From: CAYVMN01 sp043808585
GTDB lineage: Bacteria; Desulfobacterota; DSM-4660; Desulfatiglandales; Desulfatiglandaceae
Length of the DNA stretch: 26,308 nucleotides
Direction: 5' to 3'
Assembly: GCA_043808585.1 (NCBI GenBank)
Contig: JAZDES010000073.1
Span: forward strand, 1 to 26,308
The position numbers and the translations under genes were made by a program. This document shows, in pieces, positions 8,297 to 16,893 of the stretch; within the stretch, counting starts at the first letter, position 1, and each line of letters begins with the position of its first letter. Under the pieces are notes generated by a model, which saw only the letters and a list, made by a program, of their open reading frames with translations, did no database searches and was not told the DNA's origin.

Positions 8297-8538
8297 TTTT
8301 TGGCTCTTAGTTCCCGAATGGTCCGCAGAATGTCTTTGGAGGTAAGTCCGCGAGATGTCAACTTTGCACCGATACGCCCCCACAAGTCATCTATATATGA
8401 GCCTATATCTCGATCCCTGACGTAGTCTTCGAGCAGCTCCCTGACAACTTCACTAATGCTCTTACCCTCGGCCTTTGCAAGATCGTTGACCTTGGCCTTG
8501 AGCTCAGGATTGATCCGAACTATCATTTGAGTGGTCAT
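8293..8538 (-). CDS. ribbon-helix-helix antitoxin
   Basis: The 81-aa protein starts with the RHH strand MTTQMIVRINPELKAKVND, followed by two helices with EGKSISEVVRELLEDYV, the DNA-binding fold of CopG/Arc-type antitoxins. The acidic/basic C-terminal part would wrap the PIN toxin. The ATG has a GGAGG ribosome site six bases upstream. It should repress its own promoter at the palindrome 8559-8582 and neutralise the downstream toxin. Confidence 0.88.
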   Translation of the reverse strand: MTTQMIVRINPELKAKVNDLAKAEGKSISEVVRELLEDYVRDRDIGSYIDDLWGRIGAKLTSRGLTSKDILRTIRELRAKK

Positions 8539-8558
8539 CTTAATCCTCCACTAAGAAC

Positions 8559-8602
8559 GATATAGTGTATATACGATATATCAAACCCTGCTAAATTGTC
8601 AA
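8559..8602 (-). promoter_or_regulatory. toxin-antitoxin promoter with palindromic operator
   Basis: On the minus strand a perfect TTGACA (8597-8602) lies 16 bases from TATATC (8575-8580). The -10 box sits inside a 24-bp palindrome at 8559-8582 (GATATA ... TATATC around GTATATAC) with only two mismatched pairs. This is what an RHH autorepressor site looks like: antitoxin binding would directly cover the -10 region. Confidence 0.75.
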
Positions 8603-8630
8603 GTGGGGAATGAATCAATGCCCCTCCTCT

Positions 8631-8693
8631 TCAGCTCATAGCGCTGCTCGTGGCATAAGGGACGATTTTGTGCCTGAGCTGAGCAGCTTTTTT
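8631..8693 (+). terminator. terminator-like structure with competing stems (plus strand)
   Basis: GCTGCTC (8643-8649) pairs with GAGCAGC (8681-8687) directly before six T, with an inner GGCA/TGCC stem. TCAGCTCA (8631-8638) can instead pair with TGAGCTGA (8675-8682), which shares bases with the terminator stem. No plus-strand gene lies nearby, so it may end a small RNA or simply be a bidirectional structure between minus-strand units. Confidence 0.4.
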
Positions 8694-8732
8694 GTTGTCC
8701 GGTGTCCCCTGTTGGCTTTGCAAGGAATTATT

Positions 8733-9218
8733 TCAGAGAATCACTTCCTCTCTGAATCCAAAGCGTATTCCATTGTCGAGGTAGTAGATTAGAGAGGGTT
8801 GGAATTTGTAGAGCCTTACCTTAAACCGTTTTACAAAGGCGGCCAGATCCAGAGGTTGGCCCGGGTCGAAGAATTCCTCTGTAAAAGTGAACTTCTTCAA
8901 GTAGGCCCGCACAGCCTTGACTGCCTCAGGACCCACAGAAACAGTCCCGATTTTGCCCGACATCTGTATGCCACGGATCTCCCGCCAAGTGGATGCAATC
9001 GCATGGATCGCGGCAGATGCCTGGCCGCTCGCCAGGGATTCCTGGATGTGCCTGGATTCAGGGTCAGAGAAGAAGTAGAAGCAGGAGTTCAAATATACAT
9101 AGTAGACGGCTGCCGCCCAGGCCACATCTCCCCTGGCTGTTGCGAGGGTCATGGTGCTCTGTCCATTTATGATCTCTTCTGCAAGTCTCCTCAGGTCGTG
9201 ATCGTGCTCTGGAGCCAT
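8733..9218 (-). CDS. pyridoxamine-5'-phosphate-oxidase-like (YhbP/UPF0306-type) protein
   Basis: The 161-aa protein matches the FMN-binding split-barrel pattern: STMTLATARGDVAWAAAVYYV, then YFFSDPESRHIQ, then the IRGIQMSGKI strand typical of YhbP-like proteins. The family binds flavin or related ligands and its cellular role is mostly unknown; a reductase or flavin/heme-binding role is possible. The ribosome site is weak. It lies 58 bases downstream of the CDF exporter gene and on the same strand, so it could be the tail of that operon. Confidence 0.78.
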   Translation of the reverse strand: MAPEHDHDLRRLAEEIINGQSTMTLATARGDVAWAAAVYYVYLNSCFYFFSDPESRHIQESLASGQASAAIHAIASTWREIRGIQMSGKIGTVSVGPEAVKAVRAYLKKFTFTEEFFDPGQPLDLAAFVKRFKVRLYKFQPSLIYYLDNGIRFGFREEVIL

Positions 9219-9276
9219 TTTGCAAGCCTTAAGAGTCCTCGGTCTGCACTATGAAATGGAAGAAAGCGACAAAGAT

Positions 9277-10161
9277 CTAGATCAGGGTCTTGGAATCGCA
9301 GCTGTCGCACTCAAATTGCAGGGTGACATGACTGATGTTGTGGAGCCGTAATCGGTCTTCGATCTTCCCTCTCAGCTTGTCGCTCTCACTTACCATCATA
9401 TCCTCTATATCCACATGTGCCTCAAACTGGATGTTTCTCTCGTTGAGCATCCAGACGTGGACATGGTGGATATTCCTGACGCCTGGAATGGCTTCCACGC
9501 TCTTCTTGATCTCCTTTAGGGAAACCGATCTGGGAGAACCCATCATGATCACGCTCGTTGCCTCCTTGATGATATCGAAGCTCCCTTTGAGGACATACAG
9601 CGATATAAGGACCGTCAGTAATGTATCCACCCAATACACATCGAAAAAGTAGATAAATATCCCACCGACGATAACGGCCATACTCGAAACCGCATCACTG
9701 AAGAGGTGAAGATACGCCGCCCGGATATTCAAGTTGTCCCTGGATCCCTTTCGCAGCAAAAGGGTCCCGATGATATTGGCGAGCAACCCGATTCCGGCTA
9801 CCCCTATCATCAGAGCGCCTCGAATCGGCTCTGGGCTCATGAATCGCCCGTAGGCCTCCCTGATCAGAAAGAAACAGATGGCAATCAAGACCGACGCATT
9901 TATAACGGCGGCAATAATCTCGGCCCTCTTCAATCCGAACGTGTAGTTCTCGGTCCTGGCACGTTCACTCAGCCGAATGGCAATATAGGCAACAATGATC
10001 GCGATACCGTCGCTGAAATTGTGCAGGGCATCCGAGATCAGGGACAGGCTGCCAGATACAATCCCGCCGATCACCTCCGCGACAGTGATCCCAAAGTTGA
10101 GCATCATGGTGATAAAGAGGCGGCCCGCCGATCCAGCCGCATGTGAGCTATCATAAGCCAT
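9277..10161 (-). CDS. cation diffusion facilitator (CDF/CzcD-type) metal exporter
   Basis: The 294-aa inner-membrane protein has six predicted helices. Both metal-site motifs are visible: H47xxxD51 in HNFSD (helix 2) and H152xxxD156 in HLFSD (helix 5), the HD-HD pattern common in Zn/Co/Cd exporters. The cytoplasmic ferredoxin-like C-terminal domain follows (VHVWMLNERNIQFEAHVDIE) and the protein ends with a small Cys motif, CDSCD. The frame is open to 10377, but the start is taken as the ATG at 10161, beginning MAYDSSHAAG; GGAAGGA just before it is a good ribosome site and the gap to the amidase stop is only four bases. It appears translationally linked to the amidase, although a functional link is not obvious. 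Confidence 0.88.
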   Translation of the reverse strand: MAYDSSHAAGSAGRLFITMMLNFGITVAEVIGGIVSGSLSLISDALHNFSDGIAIIVAYIAIRLSERARTENYTFGLKRAEIIAAVINASVLIAICFFLIREAYGRFMSPEPIRGALMIGVAGIGLLANIIGTLLLRKGSRDNLNIRAAYLHLFSDAVSSMAVIVGGIFIYFFDVYWVDTLLTVLISLYVLKGSFDIIKEATSVIMMGSPRSVSLKEIKKSVEAIPGVRNIHHVHVWMLNERNIQFEAHVDIEDMMVSESDKLRGKIEDRLRLHNISHVTLQFECDSCDSKTLI

Positions 10162-10165
10162 TAAG

Positions 10166-11602
10166 TCATCCTTCCAATAGAGGTGGACGTCGGTCTGCCC
10201 AGGGTCTTGCCTCCTCCAGCTGTGCAGCAAGCCGGAACAGGGTCGCTTCATCGCCGAAACGTCCCACAAAGTGGACCCCCACAGGAAGGCCTTCACTATT
10301 CCAGAAGAGGGGCACAGACATGGCAGGTTGTCCGGTGGCATTGCAGAGTGGAGTAAAAGGCACGAATTCTTTGGCACGATCCAGGCCCTTTAATGGGTTA
10401 CCAGGGGTTGAATCAAAAGTACCTAAAGGCACCGGGGGCTCTCCCAGGGTAGGTGTAAGCCACAGGTCATAATCTAAAAAGAAGCGAGCCACTCTGCGGG
10501 CCTCGCGTTGAAGCACCTGAATGGCCAGAAGGTATTCCGTTGAATTGTGCTTGCGCCCCATCTCGCCAAGTGCCCAAGTGAGAGGTTCTACCTTCTCTGG
10601 ATCGAGTTTTTGGCCAGTCATGTGGGCTATCGCCTCCAGGGTGGCTGAACACCCTGACGACCAGAGTACCATGAAGCACTTAGTGACCAGTTCACCGTCA
10701 ACTTCTGGGGCCGCTTCTACCAACTCGTGACCCAGGTCCCCGCAAAGGGTCGCCGCATCTTTTACGGCGCTGACGCAGTCGGGATGTAGTACCAGCCCGG
10801 AGGTTGTCTCGGTTGTAAATGCAATACGCAGGCATCCTGGGTCAGCGCCCGCCTCCTCAAGGAAGGAACGTCTTGGGGGCGGAGCCCAGTATGGGTCGCC
10901 TGTGTCCGGGCCTGCCGTGGCATCCAGTAAGGCGGCGCTGTCCCTTACCGACCGGGTAATGGCATGCTCGGCCACCAGCCCCCCCATGATATCGCCAAAA
11001 TCAGGCCCTAGAGGGTTGCGCGCACGGGTGGGCTTGAGCCCGAAAAGCCCGCAGCACGATGCCGGGATCCGTATGGACCCGCCACCATCATTTCCATGGG
11101 CCATGGGGACCAGACATGCAGCCACTGCGGCGGCCGAGCCCCCGCTTGAACCGCCTGTGGTCCGTTCAATATCCCACGGGTTCCGGCAGGGTCCGAATAG
11201 ATGGGGCTCTGTGGTTGGGAGGATCCCGAACTCCGGCGTGTTGGTCTTTCCGAGGATAATCAACCCTGCCCGTCTAAGCCGGACGACCAATTCGCTATCG
11301 TGGTCAGGTACAAAGTCCTTCGTGAGTCTCGAACCCAGGGTCATCCGCACGCCCTTGTAATAGGCCAACAAGTCTTTGATCAGAAAGGGCACACCGGCAA
11401 AGCGTCCCTCAGGCAATTTGCCTGTTGCCGCCTCCCTCGCCTGGTCATACATGGGCGTTACTACGGCATTGAGGATCGGATTCAACCGCTCAATCCGCTC
11501 AACGGCCGCCTCTACCAGTTCAATTGCCTGGATTTCCCTCTTACGGATCATCTCCGCCTGGGCCATAGCATCAAGAAGGGTGAGCTCGTCGAATTTCGTC
11601 AT
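10166..11602 (-). CDS. amidase-signature family hydrolase
   Basis: The 478-aa cytoplasmic protein carries the full Ser-cisSer-Lys triad: K76 in FLIKDL, cis-Ser S152 in TTGGSSGGSAAAV, and nucleophile S176 in DGGGSIRIPAS. The arrangement, including GLFGLKPTRAR, is like stand-alone amidases (6-aminohexanoate-cyclic-dimer-hydrolase or GatA-like) rather than a tRNA amidotransferase subunit, since no gatB/gatC is present. It starts 14 bases after the HdrC-GltD gene, so it belongs to the redox operon, and could release an acid from an amide that the operon then processes as a CoA ester. Substrate is unknown. Confidence 0.9.
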   Translation of the reverse strand: MTKFDELTLLDAMAQAEMIRKREIQAIELVEAAVERIERLNPILNAVVTPMYDQAREAATGKLPEGRFAGVPFLIKDLLAYYKGVRMTLGSRLTKDFVPDHDSELVVRLRRAGLIILGKTNTPEFGILPTTEPHLFGPCRNPWDIERTTGGSSGGSAAAVAACLVPMAHGNDGGGSIRIPASCCGLFGLKPTRARNPLGPDFGDIMGGLVAEHAITRSVRDSAALLDATAGPDTGDPYWAPPPRRSFLEEAGADPGCLRIAFTTETTSGLVLHPDCVSAVKDAATLCGDLGHELVEAAPEVDGELVTKCFMVLWSSGCSATLEAIAHMTGQKLDPEKVEPLTWALGEMGRKHNSTEYLLAIQVLQREARRVARFFLDYDLWLTPTLGEPPVPLGTFDSTPGNPLKGLDRAKEFVPFTPLCNATGQPAMSVPLFWNSEGLPVGVHFVGRFGDEATLFRLAAQLEEARPWADRRPPLLEG

Positions 11603-11616
11603 AGAAAACCCTTCGC

Positions 11617-13374
11617 CTACAATTCATCTTGGGCCTTTTTTGCCAAGGCCAGCTCAAGATCGCACTGTAGACATCGCCTTGCCTCCATTATTGCCTGGTC
11701 GTCGCTCAAACAGAGTTCTACCTCTCCAAACCCCTTATGCCTCTCTGAAAGTGACAAGGTCGGAGTCTCTACCCGTCCAAGGTCTGCAAACCCCTTTTCC
11801 CTCTTCCCGTCATATCCTAGTCGTTTACTTGGGCCTTCCGCCTCGCGCCTAACGCCTTCTATTATATTCCCATCCCCGCCTAGATACCGATCTATGGCGC
11901 CTGCAGCGCTCCTGCCGGCGGCGATTGCCTGTATGATGGTGCCGGGTCCGGTAACCACATCGCCTCCGGCAAAAATACCGGGGAGGCCTGTCTCCTGGGA
12001 CTCGGGATCTGCCACTATCAAGTCCTTTTCGATCTTTAATGGATCTTTCCTGCCAAGGCAAGAAAGGTCAGCGGTCTGGCCTATGGCCAATATGACCTGA
12101 TCAGCCTCAACCGTTTCCTTGGTATCATCAAAGGCAGGGCAGAAGTTCCCTTGAGCATCAAAGACCGCGGTACACCTGACAAGCTCTACCCCTGTCACCC
12201 TTCCGTCTTCCCCAATGATACGGTGGGGTCCCCAGGAGGGCATCAGTTTTACTCCTTCCTCAACTGCGATTTCAATCTCCCACGGGTTTGCAGGCATCTC
12301 CTCCCTGCTCTCGAGGCAGGCAAGGGTTATCTCCTTGGCCCCTACTCTTAGGGCGCTAAGGGCCACATCCACCGCCACATTACCTCCGCCCACCACCAGC
12401 ACCCTATCCTTTAGGCTGATCCCCTTCCCCGAGTTCACATCTATTAGAAAATCGATCCCCCACAGGACATCATCCAATCCTGCCCCTTCCAGTTCTATCC
12501 TTCTGCTCCTCTGAAGACCCAAGGCCATGAAGACCGCATCAAAGCCTTCCTCCCTCAGCTGGCCCAGATCAAAGTCTTTGCCTAGTATCTTACCGGTCTC
12601 GAGCCTCATCCCCAGGCCTAGGACATGATCGATCTCTCTTTCGAGTACCTCCTCGGGTAACCTGTAGTAAGGGATTCCATACCTCATCATCCCCCCTGGC
12701 TTGGACCTTGCCTCAAAGATGGTGACCCGATGGCCCTTTTTTCTTAGATAGAACGCAGCTGTCAGACCGGCAGGGCCAGCCCCGATTACAGCCACCTTGT
12801 GTCCGGTATCATCGGCCACGTCCCGGACCCCTTCAGGAAGACCCCCTGCCTTATCTGCGGCGAATCGTTTGAGGGCACATATGGAAATGGCCTTATTGAC
12901 CTCACATCTCCGGCAGCTATCTTCGCAGGGATGGGTACATACCCTCCCCAGGATGCCGGGGAAAGGAACCCTGTCCAGGATCAATTGATAGGCCTCTTTT
13001 TCTTTCCCCTGTGCTATGAGTCTAATATATCCCGGCACATCTATCGCGGCGGGGCATGCATTTGTGCACGGCGCCGGGCCCTCCGGTACGAACTCCTCGG
13101 GAGACATGGATCGCAGCGGCCTTATGATATCTAGGATGGCTATCCCGTTGGGGCATACACCCTCACATCTGCCACAGGTGGTACAGGCCCATGGATAGGG
13201 CGTATCCGCTATCTCATCAACGAGATCAAGCTCTATGTGCCTTACGATCCTCCTTACATTGAAGCCATTTACACCGGTGATTGGGCATGCGGAACTACAA
13301 CAGCCGCACTGCTCGCACGTTCTGAACATGGAAACGTCATTAAAATTCTCAGCCAATGCCGGATCACCATTCAT
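11617..13374 (-). CDS. HdrC-GltD fusion: iron-sulfur NAD(P)H-dependent oxidoreductase
   Basis: This 585-aa protein joins two modules. Residues 15-85 are HdrC-like with two 4Fe-4S motifs (C20, C23, C26, C30-P; C64, C67, C70, C74-P). Residues 100-505 are like the small subunit of glutamate synthase / NfnB: a Cys-rich N-terminal cluster region (C103, C107, C146, C150, C154, C157), FAD site VAVIGAGPAGL (194-204), and NAD(P) site VVGGGNVAVDVA (327-338). The usual YRR before SREEMPA, which binds the NADPH phosphate, reads CLE here (353-355), hinting at NADH preference. It would feed electrons between NAD(P)H and the QmoA/B-like partners encoded just upstream. No QmoC membrane subunit is present; this protein may take its place. 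A C-terminal CLQCD could add a further metal ligand. Confidence 0.88.
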   Translation of the reverse strand: MNGDPALAENFNDVSMFRTCEQCGCCSSACPITGVNGFNVRRIVRHIELDLVDEIADTPYPWACTTCGRCEGVCPNGIAILDIIRPLRSMSPEEFVPEGPAPCTNACPAAIDVPGYIRLIAQGKEKEAYQLILDRVPFPGILGRVCTHPCEDSCRRCEVNKAISICALKRFAADKAGGLPEGVRDVADDTGHKVAVIGAGPAGLTAAFYLRKKGHRVTIFEARSKPGGMMRYGIPYYRLPEEVLEREIDHVLGLGMRLETGKILGKDFDLGQLREEGFDAVFMALGLQRSRRIELEGAGLDDVLWGIDFLIDVNSGKGISLKDRVLVVGGGNVAVDVALSALRVGAKEITLACLESREEMPANPWEIEIAVEEGVKLMPSWGPHRIIGEDGRVTGVELVRCTAVFDAQGNFCPAFDDTKETVEADQVILAIGQTADLSCLGRKDPLKIEKDLIVADPESQETGLPGIFAGGDVVTGPGTIIQAIAAGRSAAGAIDRYLGGDGNIIEGVRREAEGPSKRLGYDGKREKGFADLGRVETPTLSLSERHKGFGEVELCLSDDQAIMEARRCLQCDLELALAKKAQDEL

Positions 13375-13388
13375 ATCTCTTCAACCCC

Positions 13389-15476
13389 TCAGTGAAGATC
13401 AAGTTGCCTTGCCATCTCCCTCATGGTATTCGCAAACTTTGGTCCGTCCGCGGCAGAGCACCAGACGTTCCATAGTTTGTCCGGGTCATATCCCCTCTTG
13501 GAAAGTCTCTTCTTCGCTCGCTTCACCCTGCTCTCACAGGCATAGTTGCCGGCTATGTAGTGGCAGGTCGGAAACTCACATCCTGCCACCAGTATCCCTG
13601 CTGCACCCAACTCAAATCCCCGCTCAATCCACTTAATTGGAACACGCGCAGAGCACATTACCCTTATAAGCCGTGCGTGGGACGGGTATTGAAGCCGGCT
13701 TACACCGGCCATGTCCACCCCGCCCAGTGCACACCAGTGACACACAAAGCCCAGTATCTTCTTATCGGGGTTTTCCTCCAGGGCGGCCTCCACCTGGGCA
13801 AGAAGCTGTTCGTCCGAGTAGTGTACAATGCTGATACATTCCTTGGGGCAGTCGGCTGCACACAGACCACACCCCTTGCAGAGGGCCTTTATCACAGCGG
13901 GTTTCTCCTCCTCCACCAGCTGTATGGCGCTGTAAGGGCATCGTTTGTAGCAGAGGCCGCAATTATTACAATCGGCAAGGTCGATATGGGCAACGATGCC
14001 CTCTGCCTCGATGAAGCCGTTTTTCATGGGAATAGAAGCCCTCATGGCAGCAGCGATCCCCTCTTCACAGCTCTCCCTGTATCGTTTAGGGGATTTTGCA
14101 CAGCCGCCGAGGGAGATACCATCCGCAGGGAAGTCCACCGGACCCAGTTTTACGTGGGCCTCCTGAAAAAAGCCGTCCGGATTGGCAGACACCTTGAGAA
14201 GGCCCTTCATTTGATCCACGGTATCGTTCCCCCTAAAGGCCGTAGTGAGCACAAGCAGGTCGGAATGGATGTTAAGCTCCCTTCCAAGGAGTATGTCATG
14301 GACCCTTACCGCCAGCTTGCCATTTTGACTCGCCACCTCTGGATAACGGTTGTCGGGGAATCGTATGAATTTTACCCCTGCTTCCTTGGCAGCATCCAGG
14401 TGAAAATGCTCCTCCTTTACCATGCTGAGATCCCTGTAAAGGATATGAACGTTAATATTCTTATCTAGCTTCTTGAGTGCTAGGGCATTCTTGACCGAGA
14501 TGGGACACCCGATATTGCAACAACCCCGTGTCTCATTCTTCGAATTGACGCAGTTGATGATAACCACATCCTTTATTTGGAAGTCCGAAGCCCGAAGCCC
14601 GAAGTCCGAAGTCTTCAATAGTCTTTCAAGCTGAAGCTGTGTGATAACGCGTGGATCAGTCCCATATCCGTACTGTCCCTCTGGCTCGATTTCCTTCATC
14701 CCGGTGGCCAGGATAATAGTGGATATATCCAGGGACTCGCCCGGGCCCCCGCTGTTGGGCCTGATGGTGACCTTGTAGTTCCCTATGTAGCCTTCCACGG
14801 CCTCTATCTCGGAATCCGTATATATCTTTATATTAGGATGAGACTCTACTAAATCACCCATTACCTTTATTATATCTGCGGCAGGCATCTCATTATGATC
14901 ATGAGCCACTGTGGTCAGCTCGTTTAAGAGGCCTCCAAGGTTCGGTTTCTTTTCCACGATTATTGCATTAAAACCCTGTCCAGCGATATTGAGGGCTGCA
15001 TTCATGCCTGCCACTCCCCCACCAATGATAAGACAGTCGGTCTTGACGGGAAGCCTGATCTCCTCGCCCTCCTCCAGGAGTACCGCCTTGGCCACTCCCA
15101 TCTTGACAAGATCCTTTGCCTTCTCCGTGGCCACCTCGGGTTCATTCATGTGTACCCAGGAGACCTGTTCTCGTATGCTCACGAATTCGAGCAAATAAGG
15201 GTTCAATCCTGCCTCTTTTACGGTCCGTTTGAAGAGGGGTTCGTGGGTCCTTGGGGTGCAAGAGGCGATGACCACACGATTGAGCCTATGTTCCTTGATT
15301 GACTCCTGCATAGCGCTGAGGGCATCCACAGAGCATGACCATCTTCCCTCATCGGCGAAGGCCACGTGAGGGAGACCCCTTGCATACTCAACTACCTGTG
15401 GCACATCCACGACGCCCGCAATATTGGATCCGCAGTCACAGACAAATACACCTACCCGGATTTCCTCATTATTCAT
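13389..15476 (-). CDS. HdrA-MvhD fusion flavoprotein (QmoB-like)
   Basis: The 695-aa protein has in order: an HdrA N-terminal domain (VGVFVCDCG at 8-16, CTPRTHEPLFKR at 73-84), an FAD-binding domain (IIGGGVAGMNAAL, 150-162), the HdrA cluster motif with C309, C319, C320 and C324, two 4Fe-4S ferredoxin motifs (C503/C506/C509/C513 and C533/C536/C539/C543), and a C-terminal MvhD/FlpD domain (FVCHWCALGG, SRLQYP, RVMCSARV, GCEFPTCHY). The order HdrA then MvhD is that of QmoB. It likely passes electrons between flavin, FeS clusters and the partner HdrC-GltD protein; bifurcation is possible but unproven. Residues 290-299 (SDFGLRASDF) are encoded by a heptad DNA repeat and look like an in-frame insertion. 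Spacing to the next gene is 14 bases. Confidence 0.88.
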   Translation of the reverse strand: MNNEEIRVGVFVCDCGSNIAGVVDVPQVVEYARGLPHVAFADEGRWSCSVDALSAMQESIKEHRLNRVVIASCTPRTHEPLFKRTVKEAGLNPYLLEFVSIREQVSWVHMNEPEVATEKAKDLVKMGVAKAVLLEEGEEIRLPVKTDCLIIGGGVAGMNAALNIAGQGFNAIIVEKKPNLGGLLNELTTVAHDHNEMPAADIIKVMGDLVESHPNIKIYTDSEIEAVEGYIGNYKVTIRPNSGGPGESLDISTIILATGMKEIEPEGQYGYGTDPRVITQLQLERLLKTSDFGLRASDFQIKDVVIINCVNSKNETRGCCNIGCPISVKNALALKKLDKNINVHILYRDLSMVKEEHFHLDAAKEAGVKFIRFPDNRYPEVASQNGKLAVRVHDILLGRELNIHSDLLVLTTAFRGNDTVDQMKGLLKVSANPDGFFQEAHVKLGPVDFPADGISLGGCAKSPKRYRESCEEGIAAAMRASIPMKNGFIEAEGIVAHIDLADCNNCGLCYKRCPYSAIQLVEEEKPAVIKALCKGCGLCAADCPKECISIVHYSDEQLLAQVEAALEENPDKKILGFVCHWCALGGVDMAGVSRLQYPSHARLIRVMCSARVPIKWIERGFELGAAGILVAGCEFPTCHYIAGNYACESRVKRAKKRLSKRGYDPDKLWNVWCSAADGPKFANTMREMARQLDLH
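14581..14613. repeat. heptad microrepeat GAAGYCC inside the HdrA-MvhD gene
   Basis: Units of seven bases (GAAGTCC, GAAGCCC, GAAGCCC, GAAGTCC, then GAAGTC) fill 33 bases, exactly 11 codons. The minus-strand translation is the low-complexity SDFGLRASDF. Other copies of period-7 arrays in this window are intergenic. Confidence 0.8.
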
Positions 15477-15540
15477 CTAGCGAACCCCATTTTTTATTGA
15501 CGATTGTTTGGGTTACCGATCCCTGTTCCTTATTCAATCA

Positions 15541-16893
15541 TCAATCGCCAATCCTCAGCAACGCCTTCATGCTCGCAGCACAGGCCTGGACAACCGATTC
15601 GGAGATATCTATGGGCCCGGTAGCGCCCCTGCACAAATATATGCCCTCCACATTCGTCTCCAAGGGGGCCATCAGGGGGTCCCTCTCTTTGAAAAAACCG
15701 AGCTTATCGAGCTCGATCTTCAACACCTTTGCAAGTCTCTCGTTCCTATCATTTGGGACAAGCCCGGTAGAGAGGACAAGGAGTTCTACCTCCTCCATCC
15801 TGAGTTCACCCGTTTCAAGATCTTCATACCTGATAGTCAGGTTCTTCGTCTCGGGCAGTTCAAATACGTCGTAAGGCCGCGCCCTGATATACCTGACACC
15901 GTTTCCATTCGCCTTCAGGTAGAAGTCCCAGAAACCTTTCCCATAGGCCTTCAGATCATTATAGAATATGATGGTCTCAACTGTGGGATCATGCTCCTTG
16001 GTGATAATTGTCTGCTTTGCTGCGATCATACAGCAGACCTTAGAACAATAGGGCACTCCATTTACCAGGCCTCGGCCCGCACACTGGTACCAAGCAATCT
16101 TCTTTGCATGCCTCTTGTCCGACGGCCTTATGATATGTCCGGCAGTTGGGCCACCGGCATTCATCAATCTCTCAAATTCCATATTGGTGATCACATTTTG
16201 ATGCACGCCGTAACCGTAAAGGCCTCGGGGTGGCTTGGCGTTCATAATCCCTGAAGCCACCACGATACTCTTGACCTCCAGATTTAGGTTCTTATTTGAC
16301 TGCCACAGGCGAACCGCATCCTTTCCCTCTTTCTCGCACGCTTTCACACACAACGCGATAGGGCATTCTCGACACTGGCTGCAATCAACAACACAACCCC
16401 CCACGCAGGACCCCGCTTCGCGCATCTTCCCGTATCGGCAATCCGGATCGAGCACAGCAACATTGGGTACAGCCTGGGGAAAGGGCATGTAGATCAGCTT
16501 TCGGTTGCCTCCGATCTTCCCATCCATCTCATCAGGAATGCTGACCGGGCAGGCCTCCATGCAGGCCCCACACCCAGTGCACTTTTCCTCATCAATGAAC
16601 TTGGCCTTTTTTACCAGTCTCACCTCAAAATTACCGCCTGCCTTCTTTACCTTCCTGACTTCCGTATTGGTCAGGATTTCAATATTGGGATGATTATCCA
16701 CCTCGTACATCTGGGGTGCCTCAATACATATGGAGCAGTCGTTTGTTGGGAAGGTCTTGTCCAGCCTGGCCATCATCCCCCCTATACTGGGGGTATCGTC
16801 CACCAAATACACCTGCGTCCCATAGTCGGCGGCATTAAGGGCGCAGTTGATTCCGGCCACACCTGCTCCGATTATCATTATTGAATTGCTCAT
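15541..16893 (-). CDS. HdrA-like FAD/iron-sulfur protein (QmoA-like)
   Basis: The 450-aa protein lacks the N-terminal and C-terminal extensions of full HdrA, as QmoA does. It has the FAD site IMIIGAGVAGINCAL (5-19), the HdrA segment LDKTFPTNDCSICIEAP (44-60), a 4Fe-4S motif (C105, C108, C111, C115-P), and the HdrA cluster motif C271 ... C283, C287, C288. It ends with GPIDISESVVQA, which resembles the FAD-contacting end of HdrA. Between residues 151 and 187 lies an additional Cys-rich stretch (C152, C163, C167, C171, C174, C177, C182, C186) that could hold another cluster. It would pair with the QmoB-like protein encoded 64 bases downstream. An AGGA ribosome site lies seven bases before the ATG. 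Function as electron carrier is inferred. Confidence 0.87.
   Translation of the reverse strand: MSNSIMIIGAGVAGINCALNAADYGTQVYLVDDTPSIGGMMARLDKTFPTNDCSICIEAPQMYEVDNHPNIEILTNTEVRKVKKAGGNFEVRLVKKAKFIDEEKCTGCGACMEACPVSIPDEMDGKIGGNRKLIYMPFPQAVPNVAVLDPDCRYGKMREAGSCVGGCVVDCSQCRECPIALCVKACEKEGKDAVRLWQSNKNLNLEVKSIVVASGIMNAKPPRGLYGYGVHQNVITNMEFERLMNAGGPTAGHIIRPSDKRHAKKIAWYQCAGRGLVNGVPYCSKVCCMIAAKQTIITKEHDPTVETIIFYNDLKAYGKGFWDFYLKANGNGVRYIRARPYDVFELPETKNLTIRYEDLETGELRMEEVELLVLSTGLVPNDRNERLAKVLKIELDKLGFFKERDPLMAPLETNVEGIYLCRGATGPIDISESVVQACAASMKALLRIGD

Noticed and set aside
8297..8383. N-terminal extension of the PIN toxin
   Set aside because: It overlaps the antitoxin coding sequence; the GTG at 8296 gives the usual PIN start and a four-base overlap.
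10162..10377. 72-residue N-terminal extension of the CDF exporter
   Set aside because: It lies inside the amidase gene in another frame; the ATG at 10161 has a good ribosome site and the normal family start.
14581..14613. CRISPR-like array
   Set aside because: Units are only seven bases long without spacers; it is a microrepeat inside a gene.
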